64,000 bases of DNA from Eopsaltria australis (taxonomy: Eukaryota; Chordata; Aves; Passeriformes; Petroicidae), in NCBI GenBank assembly GCA_034509425.1, contig JAVTVJ010000803.1:1-64000 (forward strand), given 5' to 3'. The translations under genes were made by a program, and so were the position numbers. Position 1 is the stretch's first letter, and each line of letters starts with the position of its first letter. Shown piece after piece: positions 44,550-55,452 of this stretch. The notes below the pieces were generated by a model. The model was not told the origin of the DNA. It ran no database searches and was given only the letters and a program-made list of their open reading frames with translations.

Positions 44550-45225
44550 AAAATGAGCAGCCTCCTTCCCGGCTTTTGTCGGCGATCACCGGCTGCCATC
44601 TCCTATCAACGCGCCTCCAGGAGTGACAGAGCGGAAAAAATAGGAAAGGACCAGGAGAGGAGCATCCCATTCAGCACGGAGCACTCAGCACCCACGCCTG
44701 GCTGCCCGAGAGGCCGCTCCGCTCCCGGGAAAAGCCGCCAAAAACAAAGGGAAGCGGCAGGAGCTCCACGCGGTCCATCCGCTGCTCATTTCAGCGGCTC
44801 CGGGATAATCGTTGTCATTCCAAATGGACACGGGGGTGGTGGTTGGAATAATCACGGGCCAGGGAACACCGGTGAGGGGCAATTTCCCTCCGTCCTTAAT
44901 GGGTTTGTGTTTTTCCTCGTGGGCAGCAAAGCGTCCCGGTGTTTTCCTGGCGGGATCCGTCTCACCGCGGGGTCACGGAGAGGACCCTGCCGGCGTCGAG
45001 GAGCGAATTCTTCACGGGCCAGATGCTGCCACCTTTCTCCTCTCTAAGTGGTGCCTCTCCCAGCCCCATCCAGCGGGAATGGGACGCGGGAGCCCGCGGG
45101 GGGTCCCTCGGAGCCGCGGCCTCTCCGTTGCTCATTTTAGCGGGGGTTTATCTGGAGCAAACCAAGGAATTTCTCCTCTTCCCTTAAGTGAAGAGGAAAA
45201 AACCAGCGACCCAGTAACGGCGGCT
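44550..45225. other. CpG-enriched unique sequence
   Basis: CpG density is clearly above the rest of the window (for example ccgagaggccgctccgctcc, ggtcacggagaggaccctgc, ggtccctcggagccgcggcc). Two weakly similar segments, at about 44770-44810 and 45112-45150, share gcggtcc/gcggcct, cgctgctcat/cgttgctcat and ttcagcgg/tttagcgg. A plus-strand frame of 164 residues (44553-45047) is Arg/Ser/Pro-rich and unrecognised. A diverged promoter-like or exon-like element is possible but unsupported. Confidence 0.35.
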
Positions 45226-45289
45226 TCTTCCTAACTGTGAAATTCGTGGATATTTTTATGCAGGGTTTTTGGCTAATTACGGCATGAAA

Positions 45290-46095
45290 GAGCGGCTGCG
45301 CCTTTTCAAAGTCTTTCTGCATCCTTCCCTAAATTCATTAATTCCCTTTATCTCAACTCCAGGGCCACATTTAGGCAGAACTCCTTTTAATCTGCCCTTT
45401 TTGAATTTATTTTTTTTTTTAGGGAAATATTTGGCAGCACTTTAAATACTCACCTCGAAATGTGTGCCTATTTCTCAGTGCCCTTTTCCAAAGTCTTCCC
45501 GCAGCCTTTCCCAATGAAGTTCTTAAAAAAAATTCAATCAGTGCTTTTTTTAACCCTTTGCCTGGAATAAATTCCAGCAAAAGAGTAGAACAGCAGGAGA
45601 GCCTCACTTTTTCAATGCTGCCGTGTTGAGTGGAAAATCATCAGATTTCCATTTATTTCCTCATCTACCAGGAATCAGCGGGATCATTCCTATCCCAAGT
45701 ACAATATGGAAGTAAATGATGGAGGAATTCAAGGGATTTCCAGAAATCCCGGAGATCCACCTCATTAGGTGAATTGAGCCATTACGGTTTCTGCAAAGTG
45801 GGAAGGAAAGATGGAAAAATCATGGGAAAACATCCATGGAATGGCTGCCTTTTCTTTGTGTTATTTACGTGACTTTAGAGATTGATAAGGGAATCAAGGA
45901 GAGAGGGAAAAATGGGGAAACCAAGAACTTGGTAGAGGACCCATCCTTATCTTTTGCCATACAGGGAGTTTTTAAATACCCTTTTCCCAGGTTCAGGGCA
46001 ACATTTAGGGAAAATTCTTTTTATTCTACCATTTCCCCCTTTTTTAGGTAATTTTTTGGCAGAATTTTGGATATTCACCTTGAAATTGGGCTGCA
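45290..46095. repeat. Degenerate duplications
   Basis: Two imperfect pairs are visible: ccttttcaaagtctttctgc (45301) with cccttttccaaagtcttccc (45481), 180 bp apart; and 45360-45465 with 45990-46095, which share ccacatttagg/caacatttagg, a T-rich block, tttggcag and atattcacct/atactcacct plus tcgaaat/tgaaat. Copies are heavily diverged. Function unknown. Confidence 0.5.
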
Positions 46096-46327
46096 CTTCA
46101 ATTTTCTGCTCCCCTTGTGTTGATAAGAGACTTGAAATTGGGGTTGGGTTGAGTCTGCAAAGTTATGAAAATATTTAGGGAATTTTTTGCTTTAAAATGG
46201 ACACTGTTAAAGTTATCCCAACCCAAGGGGAAAGAAAGGATACGTTTTGGGAAGCAGGACATTGGGTGGCTGATTATTTGCCACAGCAGATGTTTAGAAC
46301 CTTGATTCATTTATCTTAAAAGATAAT

Positions 46328-46400
46328 CATGGAATATTCCAAGCTGGAAGGGTCCCACAAGGATCATCAAGTCCAGTTCTTGGATGGGGGTGGATCCCAC
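46328..46400 (-). mobile_element. CR1 3' tail fragment, antisense
   Basis: atcatggaatattccaagct, ggaagggtcccacaaggatc and atcaagtccagttcttgg give the antisense end of the CR1 type with 'gggacccacaaggatcat'. Confidence 0.8.
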
Positions 46401-49400
46401 AACTTCGGCCATTTTCTCTCCAACCAACTGAGCTCCTACGGGATGATGGCCAAAAAAAGAGGGAAGATGGAGCTAACTGCCCTTTCCAAGCCATTTTTCA
46501 TGTCCCCAGATATTTTTGTGCTCCTTTTTCCCAACTCACTCAGAGCTATCCCGGTTGCCTGTCCTGCGTTCCCGCTCCTCTGTTGCCGTTGGATCCTCCC
46601 CTCATCGGGAACATTTTCCATGTCTGTCACGGGCCTGCTCTCCTGGAGATTGCCTGGAGGCTGAACTTTTGTGTAATAGATTTTGACACCCCATATGGCC
46701 CTCGCGGCTCTCCGCGGCACGAGCTGAAATCCCGCTCGCGCTGTTGGCAACGCCGAATATCCGGGAGCAGCCTGGCTTTTCCTCTTCCACGGCGATATCC
46801 GCATTTGGGAGGATTAATGTGCTGATCAGGCGCTGGCGAGGAGCTGCAGTAAATGACCTAATAGCTCTTTCCACCCCTAATTCCCGCGTTTTATTAAGAG
46901 GGATTCGTCGTCGCCGCGGCGCTGATTTGTCGGAGCTGTCACCGCCGGGGGGAGGCGGGAGAGGTGGCACTAACGGTGTCATCTAAATCCATCTTTTTTT
47001 TTGGCACCTCTGCCCCTGTGAATCACGAGGACCATCTGGAGAGCGGGCACGCTGCCACGCCGGCAGATGGGCAGGGGTGTATCGAGCTACGAGCCCGTGG
47101 ATGATTATCAAATGCGCTGTTGGGCGAGCATTCCCAGCAGGAATATCCAAACAGCTTCCTGGAATGAGCTCCTGGGTCCGTAGGTAGAAACGAACCAAAA
47201 ACCCCGCAACACCCAGAAAAATCCATCCAAAATTCCATCCCTGGGCTGAGGCGCGCCGGGGAGAGCTGGGGGAGGAAAGGCAGGGATTTTTCCTGGTTGT
47301 GCCAGTGGGTGCCGGTGGTTTGGCACCATGGGATGCTCCTGGAGGCACATTGGAGCAGGGATGGATCCTCTGGGAGCTACAAGGTTTTAATGCCCAACAA
47401 TTTCATACAAAACTGGGGAAAATGTTCATAATTGTATATATATATATATATATAAAACATAGAATACATCTAATTATTATTCCTAATTATCATAACTCCT
47501 TTCCATCCCAACGGGAACATTTGCCTCCAGGCCTCATTCCTGCAGCTGGGACACAAACACACACAAGGCACAATTTGCTGCCATGGAATATTTTTTAGCA
47601 GGTCATCCTTTGCTCCAGAATTTCTGCTTTCCCACGAGACATGGAAAGCTGTTTTTCCCCTCACATCCAATTTATTTCCTTGGAATCCAGACCAAGCCAA
47701 GCTCTCTCCGCCTGGGGACAGCGCGACTGTCACTGGAGGTGGCTTCTCTGTGGATGGAGGGACTGGGGGTCATTTTTTCCTTCTCCTCACACCCGGCCTC
47801 TTCAGTTTAACCAAATTTTGTGGGTTTAGCTCCAAGGCACAGGTGCAGAAAGTCCCCACTGCCCATCCAGTTTGGAATTGTGGCTCTCTGCAATAGCAGG
47901 GAAAACGGTGAGGCTGCTGCTGGTGCTCATTAGCATGGGCTCCCTGCCATCCCAAAGCTCCTGGGTTTATCCTGGATCCAAGCTGGGCCTGGCCTAACCA
48001 GCCTGGCCTAACGAGCCTGGGCAGCGTTCACTCTGTGTGGAGCCAGCCCTGCTCTGTAGGGCCGGGTTCAATTCCCGGGAATCACGTCCCGGTGGAAATT
48101 CACTGGAATGGCATTTTTAATATGCAACCGAGGTGCTCAGAGTTTAGGTACTGATTAATTTGATTAATTAGGAAGTGCAGCAGGAAAATCGAGTCATTCC
48201 TTCTGACCTCCAGGAGCCTTCCTGGGTTACGGGTCTGGGCGTGTGGGGAGGAGCAGCACTTGCAGCAGAGCTCTGACCTTTGGAAAATGGGAAAAAGTCT
48301 CACAAAAGTGCTTTATTTCCTTCTGGAAAACCTGAGCAGAGCTGGATTGATGAGGGAATTGATGAGGGAATTGATGAGGGAAGTGATGAGGGAATGACAG
48401 TTCTTGCCTCAGTGCTGTAGCCAGAGGGATCCATGTGGGATGGGCGGGATCCTGGTGAGATGGGAAGATTTTAATGAATTCCTGATTGGTTTTGAGGTGG
48501 TTTTAATGATCCTTCGTGAGGTCTTCTTCCAAAACACCTCCGAGCTGCAGATCCTGTGGGTTCCAAGGACAGTGTTCCTCCAGAGCACGGCGTATTTTCC
48601 CAAGTTGGAGAAGGAAGAGCCAATCCCTGAGAGCTCAGGACACGACCAGATGGGAATTGGAGGAGTGAAAATGGGAAAAGAGATAGCAAACACAAAGTAG
48701 AATTCCAAATAAGGAGAGAGGAGAGGCTGTGAAATGGTTTTTGTCAACCCCGGCCAGGAATGATGTGAAACTCCTAGAGATTTCCCAGGGGGAATGCAAA
48801 AAGTCTGATTATTGGGAAATGGAGAGGACCAAAAGAATGGGAATTCCCAGAAACAAATCTGCCATGCAGCACATCCGTGTGGTAAAGGCTCCTCTTCCAG
48901 GCTGAGAAGCAAATCCATTCCTATTTATCCCTCAGACCATTGGAAAGTGTGGGATTGGGGCACCAGGAAGTCTTTTTGCTAATCAGTAATTCCCTTTGGA
49001 AAAGCAAAGCGGGAACAAGGAGGAGTGTAAGGATCTGGAAAGGTTTTTGGGTGAAACAAAGGTAAAACCATGACTGGGCCTTCCCAGCTAAAGCTCCTCC
49101 ATCCTGTTTGATGTCAATTCCAGATCTCAATTAGATCTCACTCCAAGGTAATTGGAAAAGGAGCTGGGATGTGGAATTAAACGGGAGCTGCCCACGCATC
49201 TCCAGACTTCAATGGAGCAGCCCCTTGGTGTGGAGACGGATTTTTTACCCCCAGCTGGGCAGATTTGTCCCTGTTTTATCGGGAATAATTCTCCCAGAGC
49301 CCTTGGCCACAAGCAGGGAGTTTAATTATAATAAAATTATAACAAACCCCCCCCCGGAACCTCCCTACTCCGAGTGAATCTGGAATTAGGGAAGGCAGGG

Positions 49401-49508
49401 AAGTGGCTGCTCGTAAATCAGAGGGAGAAGCTGCTGGGGCCCCCCTCGTTTTCCCAGTCCCAGCATCAACCTGTGGGGTTTGGCACTTTTGGGAAGCGCC
49501 CCTGCTTC
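46401..49508. other. Unique sequence with a CpG-rich segment
   Basis: No gene recognised. 46680-46985 has about 29 CpG in 300 bp together with AT-rich cores (cctaatagctc, cccctaattcccg, gttttattaag), a promoter- or enhancer-like composition. There is a (TA) run at 47433-47455, and gcctggcctaac occurs twice at 47988-48012. Several small frames of up to 169 residues have no recognisable domain. Confidence 0.4.
48346..48396. repeat. 12-bp short tandem repeat (attgatgaggga)
   Basis: Four copies of attgatgaggga, the last with agtgatg. Confidence 0.9.
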
Positions 49509-49843
49509 GGGATCCATGGGAGGAACAGCAATGAGGAGACCTCAAGAGGGAAACCCGGCTTGGATAAAACCTTGATTAAAATAAGGAGGGAACTCTGCTG
49601 CTGGTGTCCTGAATTTTTTTTCCCTCTCTGGATCCTGGATTTCCATCTCTCCGAGGTTAATGTCTCTCACTCCACCAGCAGCCCTCATCCCAAAACACGG
49701 CAAATTCCTTGATCACAGCCTCCCTACAATCCCTCTGAGGTGAATTCCGTGTCATGACATCGGAGGAAAGGCTCTGATTGAAAAATTGAGGGGTGAAGAA
49801 AAAAAAGAAAGGGAAAATGGCAGAAAATCATCAGCACAAATTG
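49509..49843. repeat. Dispersed direct duplication, copy A
   Basis: Starts gggatccatgggaggaacag and ends agcacaaattg. It is repeated at 53628-53981 with few substitutions. Landmarks are ctcaagagggaaacccggct, gattaaaataaggagggaac and tctccgaggttaatgtctct. It reads as an open plus-strand frame of about 70 residues (within 49374-49712) that is shared by both copies, but codon-position conservation was not testable by eye. Confidence 0.95.
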
Positions 49844-50287
49844 TGGGATGGAATCTCCCGATTCCCTGGTTCCTAAATCCGTGCTTTTAGACATAGGAAC
49901 AAACAGCCTGCAGGAAAAAGAGCTGGATAACCCCATCTGAAGTCATTTATTAACAGAAATCCTTCCTCTGGAATTTCTTTAAACTCGGCGTGTTTTTTTC
50001 TGCTGCCAAACTCACTTTGTGCTCTTGAAAATGAATTTTAATTTTTTTCCCCCTCTTATCAAGATTGTGATTTTCCGCTTGGCAAATCCCGAGCTTTATC
50101 CGTTATCCCTAACGGAGCCTGAAATTATTATGGGGTGGTTTATTTATCTCGGATGTTCATCACGATTAAAAAATCAGCTCACTCCTTGGATCTGGATGAT
50201 TCTGGGGAATATTAACACGGAGCTGGTTGAGCTGCCCACGTCCCAGAGCTCTTCCCTGCTCTCACATCCCCTCTCCACGGAAAAGAA
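49844..50287. other. Unique spacer
   Basis: No feature recognised. Confidence 0.45.
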
Positions 50288-50350
50288 GTCATGGAATGGT
50301 TCGGGTTGGACCTTAAGGATCATCCAACAGGCAGATGTTTGATCAAGTTG
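50288..50350 (-). mobile_element. CR1 3' tail fragment, antisense
   Basis: gtcatggaatggttcgggtt followed by ggaccttaaggatcatccaa: antisense CR1 tail with an internal deletion of the aaggg block. Confidence 0.78.
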
Positions 50351-52454
50351 GACCAAAGGCATCCTTCAGACCCTTGGAATGATGCTGGTGGAGGTCCTGT
50401 CAGTGCACACGGGATGATTTGTCCTTGGGATTTGGGAAAATCCTCCTCCTGATCTTCTAAAGCTCCAGCTCCATCCATTATCCCTATAAAATCCTGGAGT
50501 TGCGATTTTCAGGCACTTCACTGCTCCAAGCTCTGGCTCCAGCTGTGCCACCTCTGCAGCTCTTGGACCAGCCACATTCCTGGAGCATTTCCACGGATAA
50601 ACAGCCAACCCTCAGCACTTCTCTGTTATTTTTATAAGGAATGATTCAAAAATATAGAGATAGACCTTGACATTCCTGGTGGGACAGATCCAGCCTCCAG
50701 CTCCGTGACCTGAGCAGGATCCACTGGAAACACATCCTGTGACCTCCTAACCTGACACTGGATTTTGTGGGAGTGGGATCTGAGCTTTAAACCACTTCCC
50801 TCCATCCATCCATAAACGATCCCAGTCCTTTTATCCATATTATCCCTCGTGGAGGGCTTTGCTCCTGGAGCCCCACTCCATAAAGATTTCCCTCCCAAAC
50901 AACCCCGGAGCAAAGGGATAAAGCCCTAAAACTGTCCCTGCTCCAATTTCCCTGTCCCCTGGAAAACTTTTGGGAAGCCTAAGGAAGGCCAAGCCCAGAG
51001 CATCCTGTGGTGTCCAGGACAGCTGGCGTTGGCCGCTTCCCACCCCAAGGAATCTCTGGAAGTGGAAGCAGAGGCTGGAGCATCCAAAGGAAACCTCAGC
51101 AGCTGAGGTGATTCCATGAATGGAATTAATCCAGGAATCACCACGGGCTCTGCGGGGTGATTTGCAAGCCTGGGATGATCCATGAGGAGTTAGATTCCCA
51201 GGATTTCTCCATAGCAATGGCTGGGATTCATCCTGCACCTTTGCAAGGTGAGCATTTACCAGCTTTATAAAGGTGATTTATTCAGGGATTCTTTCCATGT
51301 TCCTTCATTTTTCCCATTCCATCGGTGCCCACATCCGAGGAAATCTCAATTCTGTGGAAGCCTCAACAAATCCTTCATTCCAAGACACCCAGGAGAGGCA
51401 CAAAACCAAGGGCTGGGATGGGCTGGGAGCACAGAGAGGCTTTCCCTGCTGGGAGCTACATCCCAAGGATTGTGAGGGATCCTGGTGTCCCATCCATGGG
51501 GAGATCTGGATTTCCCTGGATCCCTGTGGTGCTGCCGGGTTGCTCCTTCTCCTGCATGGCAAGGGATGCTCCCACCCTCTCTGCAGGGATTTCCTGGCAC
51601 AGGAATCACTTCCCTGAGTGGGAAAAGAGCAATTAATCCATGGAGAGCACACAGATCCATTTATTCCTTTAAGGAATGGGTCATGGAGCGGGAATTTCTC
51701 TGCACCCCATGCAGAGCCCTTTGCTGCCTCATCCTCACCATCCCACAGCCATCCAGGATCCTGATCCTTAATCAAAGACCCCAAAAAGCTGGAGTGATGT
51801 CTCATGAATTCCCTTTGATCCTCCCCAACCGGATTCACGCTCTTTCACCCTCATTTTGGTGGATTCTTATTCCTTTTTCTCCTCAGAAAATCCTTTTTAG
51901 CCGAAATTTTCCCCTGCTTGTAAAGCGTCCTGGGCAGGAGGGGATTAACGTCAGCTCCCATTTATGCATCCCTACGGATCAGAAGGGCCCTTTGTAATTC
52001 CCTGTTCTTTTGGGAGGGGAGTGGGATTAAAATTTGCTATTCCAAAAAAAAAAAAACCACCCCATTGTCGCTTCCCGGGTTATGGCTTTTAGGGAAATTC
52101 CCTTTGCCATAAAAAGTGATTTATTTTCCTTGGCCTGCTGCAAGGCAGCTGAAGGGGGCGATCCCTGCCAGATCCGTGAAATGATTCCCAACGTTGACGG
52201 AGCACTTTATATTGGGGTTATAAAAGCAGGAGTTTGGGGATTTGCTGGAAAAGCCCCGTTCCCGAGGCTGGGAGGGAGCTCTCCAGCAGGATCCATGTGC
52301 AAGCAATAAGGAGAGGAATTCTCTTGGAAAAGGCAGCTTGGGGGATTGGCTTTGGCGTCCTTTGGGTGGCCTGGGAAGGGTGGGAAACTCTTGGGAAGCG
52401 CCGGGCTCTGCTCCGGCTGGGAAAGGGAAGTTTTCTGGTACCAGGACACTCCGG
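50351..52454. other. Unique non-coding sequence
   Basis: No gene recognised. There is an A-run at 52045-52057. Frames up to 177 residues have no recognisable features. Confidence 0.4.
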
Positions 52455-53340
52455 CTCCTTCCCACCCCTCTGGATGCTGCTGGGGGAAAATATCCAGCTC
52501 CTCATTTCCCTCTGGAATGGGAATGTGCCGAGGAACATCTCTCCTGCAAACCTTTCTCTGTGGAAATGCTCGCTTCCCAAACCCCTGACTCCAGGTCTGC
52601 CTCAGTACCAATCCTTGGGATCATCCCAGCTGGAAAATTGCTGCCAGCACCTCCTGCTTTCCCACCCCTCTGGATGCTGCTGAGGGAAAACGTCCAGCTC
52701 CTCATTTCCCTCTGGAATGGGAATGTGCTTTGGGACATCTCTCCTGCAAATCCGTCTCTTGGGAAAACCCTGCTCACTTCCCAAACCCCTCACTCCAGGT
52801 CTGCCTCAGTACCAATCCTTGGGATCATCCCAGCTGGAAAATTCCCTCCAGCACCTCCTGCTTTCCCACCACTCTGGACGCTGGTGGAGGAAAACATCCA
52901 GCTCCTCATTTCCTTCTGAGCCAATGTTCCGATGAAATGGGAATGGGAATGGGAATGGGAATGGGAATGGGAATGGGAATGTGCCGTGGGACATCTCTCC
53001 TGCAAATCCTTCCCTTTGGAAAACCCCGCTCACTTCCCAGAACCCTGACTCCAGGTCTGCCTTGGTACCAGTGCTGGGATCATCCCAGCTGGAAAATTCC
53101 CTCCGGCACATCTTGTTTTCCCACCCCTCTGGATGCTGCTGGAGGAAAACATCCAGAACTTCATTTCCTTTTGAGCCAATATTCCAATGGAATGGGAATG
53201 TGCCGTGGGACATCTCTCCTGCAAACCCTTCCCTTTGGAAAATCCTGCTCCCCACTCCCACTCTGGGTCTGCCTCGGTACCAATTCCTGGGATTATCCCA
53301 GCTGGAAAATTCCCTCCAGCACGTCCTGTTTCCCCACCAG
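52455..53340. repeat. ~203-bp minisatellite, four copies, with internal GGGAAT expansion
   Basis: ttcccacccctctggatgct recurs at about 52459, 52659, 52863 and 53118. Units contain tccagctcctcatttccctc, tgggacatctctcctgcaaa, ggtctgcctcagtaccaatc and cagctggaaaattccctcca. The third copy is longer (255 bp) because aatgggaatgtg is expanded to seven GGGAAT repeats at 52938-52980, and it carries a gagccaat... insertion also seen in the fourth copy. Confidence 0.94.
52938..52980 (+). repeat. (GGGAAT) hexamer microsatellite
   Basis: Seven tandem gggaat units inside the third minisatellite copy; the other copies hold just one or two. Fits the G3-N3-G3-N3-G3-N3-G3 pattern for a G-quadruplex on the plus strand. 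Confidence 0.93.
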
Positions 53341-53627
53341 ACCCGTTCAGTTTTGCTTTCTGCCACCAGCATTGATTTCTGTGGGAATTCCAGCTCCCTT
53401 TGCTGCATGGATGATCCCAGATTCCACCAACAACCGGCTCAGAGAAATCCAAGCCGGAAAAAATACCCAAATCCAAGGAATGGTCTGAAAATGCAGATGT
53501 TGGTCTCAGCTGGATGAGTTCCTATTTCCTCACCTCTTCCAGGACGCTGTGCGGAGCTGGGAGCAGGCAGGAGATGCCTGGAGCAGGACAATGTGGGATC
53601 AGGAGAAGCCCAGGAGCCTGGAATTTT
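53341..53627. other. Unique spacer
   Basis: No feature recognised. Confidence 0.45.
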
Positions 53628-53981
53628 GGGATCCATGGGAGGAACAGCAATGAGGAGACCTCAAGAGGGAAACCCGGCTTGGATAAAACCTTGATTAAAA
53701 TAAGGAGGGAACTCTGCTGCTGGTGTCCTGAATTTTTTTTCCCTCTCTGGATCCTGGATTTCCGTCTCTCCGAGGTTAATGTCTCTCACTCCACCAGCAG
53801 CTCTCATCCCAAAACACGGCAAATTCCTTGATTACAGCCTCCCTACAATCCCTCTGCGGTGAATTCCTCACGGCGCTTGAATTCCGTGTAATAACATCAG
53901 AGGAAAGGCTCCGATTGAAAAATTGAGGGGTGAAGAAAAAAATGAAAGGGAAAACGGCAGAAAATCATCGGCACAAATTGT
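53628..53981. repeat. Dispersed direct duplication, copy B
   Basis: Near-identical to 49509-49843, starting gggatccatgggaggaacag. The main difference is an 18-bp insertion after gaattcc (tcacggcgcttgaattcc), which is bounded by an attcc duplication. The flanks on both sides differ from those of copy A. Confidence 0.95.
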
Positions 53982-54333
53982 TCTCCCGAGCTATTTCCCA
54001 AATTTCTGCTCGGAGTGTGATTTTCCTGACTGACATCGGGAACACTCGCAGCTCACTGAAAAGCCACGAGAGGAATTGCAGTTGTTAACAGCCATCTCCT
54101 AAAAGCTATTTCAGATTATCCCAAATTACTCCGCTGAAAGAGAAATCCGAGGATATTTCCTTTAATGCAAGAGCTGCGGGAGGAGCCCATTCCCAGTTTC
54201 TACCCCTGACTGGGAAGATGAGGAAAATACAAATTGAGCCCATGTTTATGGAAGTCGCTTCCCTCCAGCTCCCCCTTGGCTCCTTGGATCCCTTTTCCTG
54301 CTCATCAAAAGGGCTGGGAGGAGGGACTTGTAA
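53982..54333. other. Unique spacer
   Basis: No feature recognised. Confidence 0.45.
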
Positions 54334-54893
54334 AGGATGAGCCAGAGAGGGAATGAGGAGGAGGAAGGGGAGGAAGAGAATGAGAAGGAGGAAGTTGAGA
54401 ATGAGGAAAGGGAGAAGGAGAAGGAAAAGGAAAAGGAGAGGAAGAGGAGAAGGAGGAGGAGGAGGAGGAGAAGGAGGAGGAGGGGAGGAGGAGAAGGAGG
54501 AGAAGGAGGAGAAGGAGAAGGAGAAGGAGAAGGAGAAGGAGAAGGAGAAGGAGAAGGAGAAGGAGAAGGAGAAGGAGAAGGAGAAGGAGAAGAGAAGGAA
54601 GGAGAAGGAGAAGGAGAAGAAGAAGGAGAAAGGAGAAGGAGAAGGAAGAAGAAGGAAGAAGAGAAGAGAAGGAGAAGGAGAAGGAGAAGGAGGAGAAGGA
54701 GAAGGAGAAGGAGAAGGAGAAGGAGAAGGAGAAGGAGAAGGAGAAGGAGAAGGAGAAGGAGAAGGAGAAGGAGAAGGAGGAGGAGGAGGAGGAGGAGGAG
54801 GAGGAGGAGAAAAAGGAGAAAAAAGGAGGGGAAAAAAGGAGGGGAAAAAAAAAGAAGAAAAAGGAGAAAAAAAAAGGAGAAAAAGAAGAAAGG
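54334..54893. repeat. Polypurine (GGAGAA) microsatellite, ~560 bp
   Basis: Nearly uninterrupted A/G on the plus strand: ggagaa hexamers, ggagga runs, then gggg/aaaa words at the right end. Only a few T residues occur at the left edge. Both strands are open for over 210 residues (Arg/Glu/Gly/Lys on plus, Ser/Phe/Pro on minus), purely from composition. Confidence 0.97.
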
Positions 54894-55452
54894 AACTCCC
54901 AGAGCTGGGAGGGCTCATCCTGGAGAAAAGGAGGATCAGGGTGATCTTATCCCTCTTTCCTGGTGTCTCCGAGCAAACTGATCCCCAAAAACCCAAGGAG
55001 AACATTGATAAAGCTCAGTATTAACGCCCATCATGCCATGAATCCATGGAAAATTCACCCCTCATCTCCTTAACCCGCTGGAAAAAACAGCCACAGGCAT
55101 TTGGGGTAGAAGGATCAGAGGGAATGGGATGCTTTAATTTGGAAAAGGAAGAATCCCGAGGCCAAGAGGGGAAAAAATGGAAAATCAGGATGATTACACA
55201 TGGAATAGCTGATCATGGAAGCGTGGCAGAGTCATTATTTTAAATAAGTGCATCTCATTCCAGAGGCCGGGATGGATTCCCGTGTCAGAGAAATTTCCAT
55301 GATTATTTATTCATGAGCTTTAAAAGGATCATTATTTCTGACGGACAGCTGCTGTCACAAGATTTATGGAGGGGAGCTCGTGTTGTCCCATAATAATCAT
55401 CAATCAATAAACATCGGGGAGATTCCCTGTTTCCAGGATACACCGGCACCTC
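54894..55452. other. Unique spacer
   Basis: No gene recognised. Confidence 0.45.

Noticed and set aside
54106..55005. 299-residue Ser/Phe/Pro-rich and opposing Arg/Glu-rich frames
   Set aside because: Purine-only tract; stop codons cannot easily occur on the pyrimidine strand.
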